A stretch of 64,000 nt of DNA from Russula earlei (Eukaryota; Basidiomycota; Agaricomycetes; Russulales; Russulaceae). How positions within the stretch are numbered: position 1 is the stretch's first letter; every line of letters begins with the position of its first letter. The translations under genes and the position numbers were made by a program. Positions 1 through 11,817 of this stretch are shown here, one piece after another. The stretch is taken from assembly GCA_025769875.1 (NCBI GenBank), contig JAGFNK010000044.1:122410-186409 (forward strand). The letters are read 5' to 3'. Below the pieces are notes generated by a model. The model was given only the letters and a program-made list of their open reading frames with translations, searched no databases and was not told the origin of the DNA.

Positions 1-914
1 GATAGTCTCTCCAGCAATACCACTTGGGACGCTGGGGGAGATCTCCTTTAAACGCACGCACTCTTGAAATATATGTTCAGAAAGGTCACATTGGCAGTAA
101 CAAAAAATGACATCAAATTGTTTACTTGCAAGCTCAAGTGGGAGGAACTCAAATGTGCATACGGTGGTGTTGGATCAAATGTCAGCATTCATATTCATTT
201 GTAGCCCTCACAGGCACATTCCTAGATGACATACATCCGGCGTTCCCGCAATTGCAACAATTAAACAATGCAAGAATCACTCTCCTAAACGACGACATAC
301 TCATATCGAATCTCCTCATCACTTTCATATTCACTAAAGCATTATCCGACGCCTACTCGGCTGTCGTGTCAAACAATTCTAGCCTCTGGCGCTCCGATGG
401 ACCTTTCCCCGGTCGTTGGGCTGGCCTCTCCACCCTCACTTAATACAGACATTCTGGTAAAGATAGACAACGCTACATCCAAAACACAATGCTATTATTG
501 CAACAAACTTGGGCACACACTCCAGACTATCAGAAGAGAAGGGAGAAGGCGACAAAAGACAAAGTGACAGGCACTGACAGGAACGTCAGCACATACATAG
601 TGGGCACTACTGCACTATCACCGAGGTGTCGGACATCAGATGAAGATGAGATTCGGGTTTCCCTTTACGCAGTGGCTAGATCTTGATCGACTCTGGAGCT
701 ACTCATTACATTAGTCCATTCTGGACTCCCGACTTCATTTATTGTGCTCCAGCCTCCAGATGCGTTACTCTGGGAGGTCTTGCAGTCATCAGACAGATCT
801 AGACTGGATTGGTATCCATCCTGCCAGCTGGAAGGAGTTGGAGATATTCTATTAACCCTCATAGACATCATACATGTACTGAAGGCTGATGCACGCGACT
901 ACTCAGTGCGCGCG
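1..914 (+). pseudogene. Decayed Ty1/copia gag-protease fragment
   Basis: This is a degraded relative of the copia element at 27449-32734. The start aligns with the gag region beginning near 28310 (shared words such as CACTTGGGACG and CTCAAGTGGGA). A broken CCHC zinc knuckle with the words CYYCNKLGH lies near 490-530, and a protease core with ATHYISPF lies near 690-730. Frameshifts and stops cut it into pieces (126-443, 489-686). Similarity ends near 910, where a truncated LTR begins. It is too diverged from the intact copy to be a recent insertion. No function is expected. Confidence 0.75.
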
Positions 915-1383
915 CTATTCTAGTCTCTTTGGTACCATCCAATAGGACTACAGAGGCATAAACTTGCTTGTGTCAAGTTCCAGGCTTACTGAGCGCATTA
1001 CTGATCATTGTGGAGCGATGACATCATTATGATGTCACTGTGGAGCGCTTAGTGAGCCTATGAGGTCACTGTGGAGTCGCTCAGTCAGCCATGATGTTAT
1101 TGGAGCCTTGATGATGTCAGATGAGTTATGCAACAGTTTCTAAGAGTTTGTGCTGCTGTTTCAGGTTCCTGGTGGCTGGGTGACCATGTGGCTGCCACGC
1201 GATGATTACCCGATTAGGAAACGGGTGCCTGGTCATGTTATAGTGCCTTTGCAATAGTGATATCTTGCACTGCAGGAGGGATAGCCCAGAAAACAGAAGG
1301 GAGTTGGTAATGCAAAGTGAGAGAGGTCTCTCTTGAGTGAAATAGGACCATCTATGGCCAGGACCTGGCCTTGGTTCGTAACA
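915..1383 (-). repeat. Truncated solo LTR, family A
   Basis: This is the reverse complement of the first ~470 bp of the family A LTR that is complete at 22165-22992 and 24219-25047. The terminal TGTTA..GAACC end is present (read as ggttcgtaaca at 1373-1383). The other end stops near 915 inside the LTR, at the junction with the copia fragment. Confidence 0.85.
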
Positions 1384-1385
1384 AT

Positions 1386-4008
1386 TAGTGCTTTCAGGTC
1401 AGGTCACATTGACTGCAAAAAACTGCTTGACTGAACCTGACCTGACTGATCGTGACTGAACTTTCAGTCAAGGTCAAACTGGTTTGTAGAATTGCCAGTC
1501 ACAGTCACATCAACTTTCAAGCAAGATAAAAACTGGTTATGACTGGTCATGACTGGTCATGACTGGTGTGCCTGGTGCCTGGTGTGCCTGGGATTTCTGT
1601 CAAGATTTGATGGGTTTGAAAATTATGGTCACAGCTTTAGGCAAGCTCTAAACTACCAGTGTGGTGTGTCCAGGGATGCATGAGTGGGGCTGTTGGACCA
1701 GTAAGTGGACATTGACTGAGGAACCAGAGGTGGGAGCAAGAAGGGGAGAGAGGAGCTGGTATCACATGCATGGTTGTTCAAAGTTCTTATTTGAGCAGAG
1801 GCAGATGTCAAAGGAAAGGGGATCTTATTCTTCTCTCTCTTTACTACAGAGTAATTAAGGGTTTTATATACATGGGGGGAAATATAAAGAGTAGAAGATA
1901 ATGAAAGGAAATGGAATGGTGAAAGGGAATCAGAGGATTGGGACCAGGCGAGGTAGTCGAGGATGGTGAAAGGCTTGAGATGCAAACATGTCATGTGAGC
2001 CGGGGCATGACGTGCATGCGTGGTCGGTGGGGAGGGTTGGGCAATGCAGTCGAGGTCTTGACATTGGGTGTGAGGTGGTAGCATGGGTGTGTGGTTGGTG
2101 GCAAAGGGATGGAGCATCATCCATCGTGGTTCCACATGTCTTTCCATGACCAGCTGTGATTCACCTGACACCAGATGACTGGTCATAACCTGTCATAATG
2201 TGAACCTCTTCCTATACCTAGAGGTTCTGTGTGTGTTTGAGGCAGAGGTGGAGACAAGGTGAGATGAGGTGAGGGAGGAGGCATGGCGGTGATGGGCTGT
2301 GGTGCACAGGCATGGTATGAACAAGAACATGCAAAAACGCAGCCTGCAAAGCGGAATGAATCAGAAAGCCGTGAAAATGAAAGAAAGAGGGAAAAAAAAA
2401 ATGCACATGGCTCAATGCATGAGAATCACACACACAGAAAAAGATGCGTTGCGTGCCATCAGGGTTTTGAGTTAGGGATTGGCTGTGTAGCATGCCAGAA
2501 TGGGCATGCATAGTCCGTGGGACTTGATCCAAGGGTGGGTACAGACTAGGAACAAGCTGAGAGCAAGGTCGTGCCCCAGACTGACGCTTGATGCTCCAGA
2601 GGAGCATGTGCAAGAGAGAGAGAGTGTGTGTGTTTGTGTGTGTTCTCAAGAGAATTGTTCATGAAGGCAGATGAGGAGAGGGCAAATGTGGATGCAATAG
2701 ATTGCAAGAAACTGCAAAACTCAACTCTTATTTGAGACTGTAGCTAGTAGCCTTAAATACTGTAGCAAAAAGTAAGAGAGAGTCAGGTAATCAAAGACAT
2801 GAATGAGACAACTACGTGGAAATCCTATTCCTTTGACTGCAAGTCTGTGAGCGCAAGGCAGTGCGGCGAGGACAAACAGGTGAGGCGCTGTGGGCAACAA
2901 GCCCTCAGATCAAGCAACGATGACGACGGTGAATGTGTCAATGGGGTCCATGCATAGTTGTGTGATGGGTGCGAGGATGATGATTCATGAATGATGACAG
3001 AGAGGTGAGAGTGGGATGAAAGGGAATCAATGACAGGTGAGAGCGATATGACAAAAAGGTGGGGAGCATGAGGCAGACAAAGTGACTAGTGGTGCAAGGG
3101 ATGAATGTGGATAGGGGAGTGCAAGGCACAGGCGATGTCGGAGTTGATCAGGTTGAGCTTCTGTTGCTGTTCCCAGGTGCAGAGTGGGGAATGCAGTGGT
3201 GACATTGAGGAATTGGTGCAAGAGGAAGGAGAATATGAAAGAAAAAGAGTGGCAGCAGTTGGATGAAGGAGTGGAGGGAGAGATGATGCGTGGGAGGTGG
3301 AGGCAAGTGCAAGTCATGAGAGTTTCCTGGTCGGTGGGCTCAGACACCTTACAGCCAGATAAGAGAAAGTCACAAAAAGCATACAGCTTAACATGCGATT
3401 TTTGTGCATGTGGGAAGTTCAGTTGTGTATCATCATGTGTCGGAATTGGCCCAGCATGTGTGGAGGGAGGGAGTGCATGAAAGTAGTGCACCATGTGATT
3501 CCCAAGCCAGTGGGAATCTACCTTACAGTGGATACAACAAGGGTTTTTTCTTTTTTTCCGAATTTGTATTCTGCGGCGCATACATCAAAGTACAGAGGCG
3601 GTCACGGGCATGCTAAGCAACGTAATGTGATTAGGCATTTGGTTCTGGGGTTGTCCGCCGAGGCGGTATGGCAGCAATTGGGTGTAGTGTGTGGTGGTTG
3701 GTGTTAATGGTTATGTGGGGTGATGCAACAAGGGTGGTGGTGGAAAGTGGCAACAACATGAGAGAGAGGGCAATGGCAGCATAGTCACAAGTGTGGCAAG
3801 TGGCAATGATGATGTGAGAGCGCAAGCGTGCTGTTCCTGGGTCAAGACTGGTCTGAACTGGTCAATTGACTGCAAATGACCGAATGTAACCAGTCACGTG
3901 CAGTCCGGTCTGGTTTTTTGTAGATTTCGGCAAACCGGTAGCCAGTCATGCTCTCGGTCACACCAAAATTGTGGGAAAAACTGGACCTAACTGCACTTTG
4001 AAGCACTA
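1386..4008. other. Purine-rich tract, possible decayed non-autonomous hAT-like element
   Basis: No credible gene is visible in this 2.6 kb. The plus strand is rich in G and A with many TG/GATG words, and the minus-strand reading frames are low-complexity (His/Ser/Pro/Thr-rich) without recognisable domains. Both ends carry TAGTGCTT in inverted orientation (1386-1393 and 4001-4008), followed by loosely similar GGTCAGGTC / AGTTAGGTC words, as in hAT terminal repeats. The candidate 8-bp duplications (1378-1385 and 4009-4016) match only partly. Both flanks contain dense GACTGGTC / ACTGGTCA motifs (1540-1570, 3846-3960). The transposon reading is weak. Confidence 0.3.
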
Positions 4009-4020
4009 GTTGTGATTTCT

Positions 4021-4339
4021 CGACCATTCCTGTTTTGTTGTTGTTCCCCTCTTTCCTACCCTCATCCCCTTGGTTACTGTTTCATCCCTTGATGCTGATG
4101 GTCTCTTACTGTTTCATCTTTCATGTTTCACATATTGTTTGATCCCTTTCTGCTATTGGCCCAAGTATTATCTATTGTTCTGCATATGGTACTGTATAGC
4201 CTCACTAGATACAGTATTTAAGTGCCTGTAAAAAGCTGGGGAATGCCCCAAGCTTAGCTTTGTCCCATTTCCTGTCACATCCCTTGCCCTGTATCCTCTC
4301 TCAATCACAACTTGCTTGTGCTGGCTTATACCATGCTTG
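4021..4339 (+). repeat. Truncated LTR, family C
   Basis: The sequence matches the sense strand of the family C LTR, including the TATA-like TATTTAAG, the GGGGAATGCCCC inverted repeat and the AAGCTTAGCTTTG transcript-start motif. It breaks off where a family B LTR end starts at 4340, so its 3' half is missing. The left boundary is approximate. Confidence 0.75.
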
Positions 4340-4411
4340 TGTCAAGACTCACTGTTGAACAATCCAGTTCAAGAGCGAGGGGTTAGTTTGAAGATGAGTC
4401 AATAGACATCC
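4340..4411 (-). repeat. LTR B terminal fragment (inverted)
   Basis: These 72 bp match the reverse complement of the 3' end of LTR B (starting TGTCAAGACTCACTGTTGAAC). They are cut by the forward B LTR that starts at 4412, so they are the remnant of an earlier inverted B insertion. Confidence 0.8.
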
Positions 4412-5374
4412 TGTCATGAACCATTCTCTGGAGAGGGCCCTTGAAGGACCCTTCCTTATAGGAGGAAACCCAGCCTCTATGGTGTCACCCTGTTCACACG
4501 AGCAAAAGGGGTGAGTAGAGGTGTCCACAATATCGCATGCGCATTGTTGCGCGAGCGATTCTCAGGCACAATCGACATACAGCAAGCCCCACATAAAAGC
4601 AACCCTTCTAGCAACAAAGGACAGTATTAGGGCCTTCCTAAGGACCCTTTGGAAAGACTCTAGGAGCTCTACAATAGGCACTAACCTAGTATCAAAGGCC
4701 CTACAACGCGTTATTAGACCAGCTCTAATAACTATAGAACGAACTATAAGGCAATACTAAGGACCTTAATAGAAGTATTAGGGTCGACTCTAAGGACCCT
4801 AATAGAACTATATAAGGGCCTTATAAGATAACACTACTCCCTAACCAAATTACAAGTCCTCAAATGACTGGCCCTAAACTAACTAACAGAAAATGAATCA
4901 GGTGCTTGCACATGCACTAAAGCAGTGAACACGTGGACAATGAAAGCTCTTACTCATCAGGAGAAGCCTTCTTACTCAGCAGCTTACTGAGCATGACTGA
5001 GCATGCTCAGTAAGCACACTTTGACTTCTTACTCATCACTCTATTGTGCTTGATAACAAGGTTATGACTTGTTCCCTGTTTAGCAGTTCTCTTGTCGTAT
5101 ATAAGCGCTCAATAAAGTAGCGGACAGTCCTCAGACTGTCCATTTGTTTATGGCACTCTCTATCCCTGGGATACTCCTTGAAGGACCGTCCCCTTGTGAC
5201 TATCCTGGCCTCTTCCCTGCGTGACTGCTCTACTCTCACAGTAACAGTACCTCTCTGGTATTTGTTACTACTCTGGACTCTACTCTTTGCCCATGCGGTC
5301 TTGGACGTCTATTGACTCGTCTTCGAGCTTATCCCTCACTCTTGAACTGGATAGTTCAACAGTGAGTCTTGACA
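4412..5374 (+). repeat. LTR family B (younger B1 type)
   Basis: A complete 963-bp LTR from TGTCATGAACC to GTCTTGACA. It carries TATATAAG at about 4811 and GTATATAAG near 5096, a perfect 14-bp inverted repeat at 4982-4995/5002-5015, and an 8-bp hairpin GGACAGTC..GACTGTCC near 5122. The bases outside it (CATCC before, GCAGA after) do not match, so this is not a clean insertion. It lies against the middle of a gag gene whose 5' part is missing, which points to recombination between LTRs. Confidence 0.85.
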
Positions 5375-5998
5375 GCAGATGCACTACTGGAATTGAACGC
5401 CTTAATGCACTCCCTTTGACAAGGCAACACCCTGTTCAATGAATGGTACCAAAAGTGGTCCCATCATGCAACCTGCTCACAAGCAGATGAAAACACTAAA
5501 ATGTTTACTTTCTGCCACAACCTGAATCAAGGAATCCACACCAAAATATTGGGTATGACACCTGCCCCCACTCCCTTAGCAGCACTAGTCAAGAAGGCAC
5601 ACAAGTTCAATCAAGTGTATCACATGTGGATGTCACCATCATTCCATACAGGAAAGCCACCTGTACAAACAAGGGGTCTAACCACTAACAACCCAGATAC
5701 CCCAGTAGAAATCAATCTCTATCAGGGGGAACCAGGTGAACAGCGCTGGAACAACAACGCCCCATGCAACACTCTCACAAAGGCTGAGAAGCAATGACAC
5801 ACAGAGCTGAAACTGTGCTACTACTGCAGCAAACCCAACCATATGGCCAAAGACTGCAGGTCTAAGAAAGCCACTGCCCATGCTCACCCCCCTGGACAAT
5901 CCTCACAGACAGCAGTCCGTTCAGCCACCATTCAGGAAGAACAACCTGAACAGAAAGACATTGACCCAGTTCCTATTGCTTCTCTTGTAACTTGGTGA
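5375..5998 (+). pseudogene. Ty3/gypsy element B: gag remnant
   Basis: This is the C-terminal half of a Ty3 capsid gene belonging to the old family B element. Reading frames give a capsid-like stretch (words NEWYQKW, FTFCHNLNQG) and then a nucleocapsid zinc knuckle of the form CX2CX4HX4C (CYYCSKPNHMAKDC) near 5815-5860. In-frame TGA codons lie at 5795-5797 and near 5996. The N-terminal half is absent because the sequence to the left is an LTR. Non-functional. Confidence 0.8.
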
Positions 5999-6048
5999 GA
6001 AAGTCTCGCCACTAACATCCTGCATCCCCACTCTGCTCCTATGAATTT

Positions 6049-6854
6049 TTGATAGAACCCCTTAGTGCACCACTAAGGAATATGGTACAGATTGCCACTA
6101 TACCCATACAAATCAATTACCCCAAAGTCTTTACAAAGAATATAAGATCCCCTTCCATAGCCTTGAAAGTAACACTTGTGGGGAAACTCAGCAGCAAGGA
6201 AATCGGTGCAAGTGCCCTCATAGACAGCAGGTGTTAAGATTCTCTTGATTCTCGAACTGTCATCTGTTTTCTGCTGACTCGTCTGTGATTACTCATGTGT
6301 CCGCTTATCAATCTGGCTTAGTGATTGCTTACTGATTGGCTGACTGATCGCTTACTGATTGCTTAGTGATTGCTTACTGACTGGCTGACTGATACTAGGA
6401 AAGAATGACTCATGCGTGAGTCATTTTCAACATTCTGAATTGCGCTTTCTGTATTTGGATACTACTGGTTCTCAGCTACTTACACCCCGAGTTTCGTACG
6501 AAACGGATCAGTAGTTACCGAGATATCATATAAATAGTCTGTGGTACCAGGAAGTCGAGCCTTACGCTCGACTTACACTTTTCACAAAATCGACCATTTT
6601 GTCAAACGATCTAAACAAATTATAGTGCAGACTCTAACTGAAAGAGGCCCCTCTCTTTTCTACATTCAATCTTCCTGAGATAATATCAAAGGGTTCGAAG
6701 TCTAGTGCTTGAACTATATCAAGCAACTCTTTCACCAGAAGAGTCGGTACTAAGATCTGTCAGATCTTAACAGCAGGGCAGAAGGAATGATCATCCATGA
6801 GCAATTTGTGAACCAACATAACCTCTACCAGTGCAGAATGTAGATGGCACCACA
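6049..6854 (+). pseudogene. Ty3/gypsy element B: protease, interrupted
   Basis: The frame contains a retropepsin-like core, ALIDSR followed after the LTR E insertion by AEGMIIHEQFV. The catalytic DSG/DTG has become DSR. The gene is split by a solo LTR (6232-6772) and then by a composite LTR C (6855-8844), and it resumes at 8845 with NTNGLIRYSTIQ and the flap/ILG region. It reads in order only if the insertions and one copy of each duplication are ignored. Confidence 0.75.
6232..6772 (+). repeat. Solo LTR, family E
   Basis: A 541-bp LTR with matching ends TGTTAAGAT...ATCTTAACA. It is flanked by an exact 5-bp target duplication GCAGG (6227-6231 and 6773-6777), which proves a single insertion followed by LTR-LTR recombination. 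A TATA-like CATATAAATAG lies near 6528, and a cluster of short ACTGATTG-type repeats lies at about 6320-6395. This is its only copy in the window. Confidence 0.9.
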
Positions 6855-6900
6855 TGTTGTGATCTACCCCTCTTTCAGTTTGTCCCCAAAACATTCCTTA

Positions 6901-7456
6901 GGCCCCTTTTACCAACCGAGAATTCTTGAATCTTGAACTTGAACTTGGATTTTGGGATTTTCCAGGAGTGACAGGAGTGACAGGAGTGATGTAAGTGATA
7001 TGATGTATATAATAAATTAATATGCATTTTTTTCTGTTGTCATTTGCATATTTGCATATATGGGGTTACACATGATGTGTCAGCATCAAACTCAGAGGTG
7101 AGCAGTCCAACTTGAGCTCAACATCTGGGTGCTTGCAGCCCCATTTTCACCAGAGCTGCACATACAAAATTTGCACAAAGATGTGCACCCACACATTGGT
7201 GACACATATTCTGCCTTAATGATATGCTTGCAATACCCCACTTGGAAGGAGTGGAAGGAAGGGTTAGAAAAAATATTTTACATATCACATGTAAACCCAG
7301 CAAATCACACCGAAAAATAACTCATATTTTGAAATGGACTCATATTAGTTTATTATGTCACTTACATCACACCCTGTCATTCCTGTCACTCCCAGAAAAT
7401 CCCGAAATCCAAGTTCAAGTTCAAGATTCAAGAATTCTCAGTTGGTAAAAGGGGCT
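6901..7456. mobile_element. MITE, PIF/Harbinger-like
   Basis: A 556-bp non-autonomous DNA transposon with long terminal inverted repeats of about 75 bp or more. The left end is GGCCCCTTTTACCAAC and the right end, reversed, is AGCCCCTTTTACCAAC. Both continue with GAATTCTTGAATCTTGAACTT and GAGTGACAGGA motifs. It is flanked by the 3-bp duplication TTA (6898-6900 and 7457-7459), the target preference of PIF/Harbinger elements. The middle is AT-rich and has no transposase. It sits inside LTR C, so it is younger than that LTR. Confidence 0.82.
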
Positions 7457-7988
7457 TTATTGTTCTTTACTTTCACCCCCATCCCCTTGGTTACGGTTTC
7501 ATCCCTTGATGCTGATGGCCCTTATTGTTTCACTCATTGTGTTTCATCTATTGTTTTACCTATTGTTGAGTCTCTTCTGCTATTGGCTCACTTTTATCTA
7601 TTGTTCTGCATATAGTACTGTACAGCCTCACTACATACAGTATTTAAGTGCCTGTAGAAGCTGGGGAATGCCCCAAGCTTAGCTTTGTCCCATTACTTGT
7701 CGCATCCTTTGCCCTGTACCCTCTCTCAATCACAACTTGCATTGTGCTGGCTCATACCCTGCTTGACCTGAACTCATTACAAGGGACCTTTGTGTTCCTC
7801 TTCCTCCTCTACTCCTCCCCATCGTCCTCCTCTTCTGTGAAACCAATAGAAAGATCAACTCTATCTGTGGACTGAGTCATTATCTGACTCAGCCTTGAGA
7901 CACTAAAACCTTGACCTGGTCTCTTTGAGCTGGCCCCCACTGAACCCTTGAACCAAGTCACAGGGACTTGGCCCCACTGAACTTTGAG

Positions 7989-8808
7989 TGTTACAAATCA
8001 AGGCCAGGTCCTGGCCGTAGATTGCCCTATTTTACTCAAGAGAGACCTCTCTCACTTAGCATTGCCAACTCCCTTCCATTTTCTGGGCTATCCCTCCTGC
8101 GGTACAAGATATCGCTATTGCAAAGGCACTATAACATGACCAGGCACCTGTTTCCTAATCGGGTAATCATCGCGTGGCAGCCACATGGCCACCCAGCCAC
8201 CAAGGACCTGAAACAGTGGCACACACTCTTAGAAACTGTTGCATAAATCATCTGACGTCATCAAGACTCCAATGACATCATGGCTGACTGAGTGACTCCA
8301 CAGTGACCTCATAGGCTCACTAAGCACTCCACAGTGACATCATAATGATGTCATCGCTCCACAATGATCAGTAATGTGCTCAGTAAGCCTGAAACTTGAC
8401 ACAAGCAAGTTTATGCCTCTGTAGTCCTATTGGATGGTACCAAAGAGTCTAGAATAGTCCCAGTTCTTTGTAATCGACCCTGTACACTGTATATAAGCCC
8501 CAATGAAGCATGGCAGTCGTCAGACTGTCCATTTGTGATACTCTCATCTTCCTGGGTACTCCCCTGTGACTGCTCATTTTAAAGACTCCCCTCGCTCCCA
8601 AGGTACTCTTCAACAACTGCCTTGTTTAAAGCCCTCTCCCTGCACTGGCCTCCAGTCTTCACCTCTGCCTCCAGTTACACGTACCAGTCCCCATCTGGTA
8701 CATTCTAGTCATTTGGCTTGTCCTCTTGTTCAACGCCGCGTACCATCTGTTCCAACCCTTGCCCACCTGCTCCTGAGTCCACACGGATCAGCAGTACGTG
8801 TCTTGACA
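7989..8808 (+). repeat. Solo LTR, family A
   Basis: An 820-bp LTR from TGTTACAAATCAAGG to GTGTCTTGACA, with exact 5-bp target duplication TTGAG (7984-7988 and 8809-8813). It lies inside the solo LTR C. It carries the TGACATCAT/ATGATGTCA palindrome typical of family A. Confidence 0.92.
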
Positions 8809-8844
8809 TTGAGCTAACGCTCTTATGGCCACAACGCCATAACA

Positions 8845-10466
8845 CCACAAACACTAATGGCTTAATCAGATATAGCACCATCCAACAGCTTCAAATCAAA
8901 GCGATGGGAGGCACACATGACAAACAGGCAGAGTTCCTTGTTACCAACATAGGAGACCATGACATTATCCTGGGCACTGACTGGCTAAGACACCATAACC
9001 CAGACATCAATTGGACCAAGGACACTATCACTTTACAAAACTGCCCAGCAACATGTGTAATGACACTACTCTCCATAACAGTCCCATCAACCCACAGTAC
9101 ACGTGGAGGATTGATAAAAGCCCTCACCTTCCCAGAAGATGAAGAACCATCATTCAAACACATAGCAGCCTTAATATTTTGTGACACACTGGACAAGGAG
9201 GAACCCCTTGTTGACCAACACATTCATAGTGCCTTCCAGTGTTACCCATTACACATCCAAGCAAAGAGTATAACATCTACCAAGTTGGCAAAGGATAACC
9301 AGCCAACACAGTTCCTTGCGGAACTAATCCCAACCGAATTTAAGATCTGGCAAAGTGTATTTGATGAACAAGCCTCCCAACACCTCCCTGCTCATGCACC
9401 ATGGGATCATGCCATTAACCTCAAACCAGAGGCCTCGTGTAAGGACTGTAGCATCTATAGGCTCACCCCAAAGGAATTAGTAGCCTTGAAAGAATATCTA
9501 GATGAACACCTCAAGAGAGGGACTATCTGCCCCTCTAAAGCACCAATAGCTAGCCCATTCTTCTTTGTAGAAAAGAAAGGCAGTGCCCTACAACCAGTAC
9601 AGGACTATTGAGGTCTCAATGCCACCACTATCAAAGATGCCTACCCCCTACCATTGATCCCAGACCTGATTGACAAATTACAGGGGGCACAGTACTTCAC
9701 AAAGTTCAACGTACAATGGGGATATAACAACATCTGCCTTTGACAAGGTGATGAACACCTAGCAGCCTTTAAGACACCCCTGGGCCTCTTTGAACCACTT
9801 ATTATGACCTTCAGCCTTTGTAACGCACCAGCTACATTCCAACAGTTCATGAACAACATCTTAGCACCATTGATCACAACAGGACACGTTTTGGTATATC
9901 TAGACAACATACTAATCTTGGCAAACACCATTCATGACTTAGACCAATGGAAACATAGAGTCCTCAAAACCCTACAGGAACATGACTTATACCTTAAACC
10001 AGAGAAGTGCACTTTCTGTCAAACATCCATCAGCTATCTAGGCATACACATATCCCAAGGACACATATCAATGGATTCAGACAAACTAGTAGGCATAACA
10101 CAGTGGCCAACTCCTAGTAATGTCACCAAAGTTCAAGCCTTCTTAGGCTTTTGTAACTTCTACAGGCAATTCATACACCAATATTCCCATCTGGCCCAAC
10201 CATTGTTCAACCTAACTAAGAAAGATCACCCATTTCATTGGGGACCCAAAGAAGAAAAGCATCCTCATCAAGGCATTCACAAAAGCACCCATTTTAGGGC
10301 TACCAGACCACTCCTGGCCATTCCACTTGATCTGTGATGCAAGTGACTTTGCAGTTGGCTCCATTTTAGAGCAACTGGATGAACTAAACCAGTACCACCC
10401 AGTTGCATACTTCTCCAAATCACTGGACCCAGCTCAGAGGAAATATATGATCTATGACAAGGAACT
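8845..10466 (+). pseudogene. Ty3/gypsy element B: protease end and reverse transcriptase
   Basis: This continues the element B polyprotein. The end of the protease with DHDIILGTDWL lies near 8950. Reverse transcriptase follows, with FFFVEKKG, a degraded FTKFNVQWGY and the region CNAPATFQQFMNN. The catalytic box reads YLDN instead of YLDD near 9897-9908, so a metal-binding aspartate is lost. In-frame TGA codons occur near 9609 and 9741, and there is a frameshift near 10250. RNase H begins at 10327 (ICDASDFAVGSIL) and is cut by a solo LTR B at 10467. Clearly dead. Confidence 0.88.
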
Positions 10467-11428
10467 TGTCATGAACCATTCTCCGGAGAGGGCCCTTGAA
10501 GGACCCTTCCTTATAGGAGGAAACCCAGCCTCTATGGTGTCACCCTGTTCACACGAGCAAAAGGGGTGAGTAGAGGTGTCCACAATATCGCGCATGCATT
10601 GTTGCGTGAGCGATTCTCGGCACAATTGACATATAGCAAGCCCCACTTGAAAGCAACCCTTCTAACCACAAAGGACAGTATTAGGGCCTTCTTAAGGACC
10701 CTTTGGAACGACTCTAGGAGCTCTACAATAGGCACTAACCTAGTATCAAAGGCCCTATAACGTGTTATTAGACTAACTCTAATAACTATAGAACGAACTA
10801 TAAGGCAATACTAAGGACCTTAATAGAAGTATTAGGGTCGACTCTAAGGACCCTAATAGAACTATATAAGGGCCTTATACGATAACACTACTTTCCAACC
10901 AAATTACAAGTCCTCGAATGACCAGCCCTAAACTAACTAACAGAAAAGGAATCAGGTGCTCACACGTGCACTAAAGCAGTGAACACGTGGACAATGAAAG
11001 CTCTTACTCATCAGGAGAAGCCTTCTTACTCAGCAGCTTACTGAGCATGACTGAGCATGCTCAGTAAGCATACTCCGACTTCTTACTCATCACTCTATTG
11101 TGCTTGATAACAAGGTTATGACTTGTTCCCTGTTTAGCAGTTCTCTTGTCGTATATAAGCGCTCAATAAAGTAGTGGACAGTACTCAGACTGTCCATTTG
11201 TTTATGGCACTCTCTATCCCTGGGATACTCCTTGAAGGACCATCCCCTTGTGACTATCCTGGCTCCTTCCCTGCGTGACTGTTCTACTCTCACAGTAACA
11301 GTACCTCTCTGGTATCTGTTACTACTCTGGACTCTGCTCTTTGCTCACGCGGTCTTGGACGTCTATCGACTCGTCTTTGAGCTTATCCCTCGCTCTTGAA
11401 CTGGATAGTTCAACAGTGAGTCTTGACA
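10467..11428 (+). repeat. Solo LTR, family B (B1)
   Basis: A 962-bp LTR, TGTCATGAACC...GTCTTGACA, with the exact 5-bp target duplication GAACT (10462-10466 and 11429-11433). It interrupts the RNase H domain of element B between DKE and LLAIV. It closely resembles the copies at 4412 and 11818. Confidence 0.93.
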
Positions 11429-11817
11429 GAACTTCTAGCCATAGTTTCCTCACTTTGGCATTTCCAGCATTACTTAGAGGGAGCTAAACACCCAGTAGAG
11501 TTGTGGACAGACCACAACAACCTCATGTACTTCATGACAAAGCAAAAGCTCACCAGATGACAAGCTTGATGGGCTTTACTACTCAGCACATTCAATTTCC
11601 ACATTATACACCACCCAGGAACCCAAAACAAAGCAGATGGTCTGTCCAGGCAGCCAGACTATAAAGAGGGGATGCATGAAAATGAGGCAAAGGTCCTGCT
11701 GGACCAACAATCTTTTAAAATTAGGGCAACCTGATCATCCACAATGGAACCCATAGGAGACTTTGAACTAAGGAAACAATTACGTTCCAGCAAAGACTAT
11801 GACCCAGAGGTCAAAAC
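11429..11817 (+). pseudogene. Ty3/gypsy element B: RNase H end and linker
   Basis: The RNase H domain resumes after the LTR with LLAIVSSLWHFQHYL, ELWTDHNNL (catalytic-type TDH) and HIIHHPGTQNKADGLSR, the usual end of the Ty3 RNase H. In-frame TGA codons fall at LTR*QA*WALL (near 11555-11570) and near 11731. The stretch is cut at 11818 by an inverted solo LTR B. Confidence 0.85.

Larger units (their letters stand above)
6855..8844 (+). repeat. Solo LTR, family C, carrying two later insertions
   Basis: The LTR begins TGTTGTGATC at 6855 and ends CCATAACA at 8844, with the 5-bp target duplication CCACA on both sides (6850-6854, 8845-8849). It is split by a MITE (6901-7456) and a solo LTR A (7989-8808). 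Removing these leaves about 606 bp, close to the 591/592 bp of the complete family C LTRs. The host sequence is the element B protease gene. Confidence 0.92.

Noticed and set aside
1653..3581. Minus-strand frames of 140-184 aa in the purine-rich tract
   Set aside because: They are low-complexity His/Ser/Pro/Thr composition caused by base bias. There are no motifs, and the frames overlap each other arbitrarily.
5036..5239. A 67-aa frame recurring in every LTR B copy (also near 11090, 11953, 26969)
   Set aside because: It recurs only because the LTR is repeated. It is antisense to the LTR, lacks domain features and varies freely.
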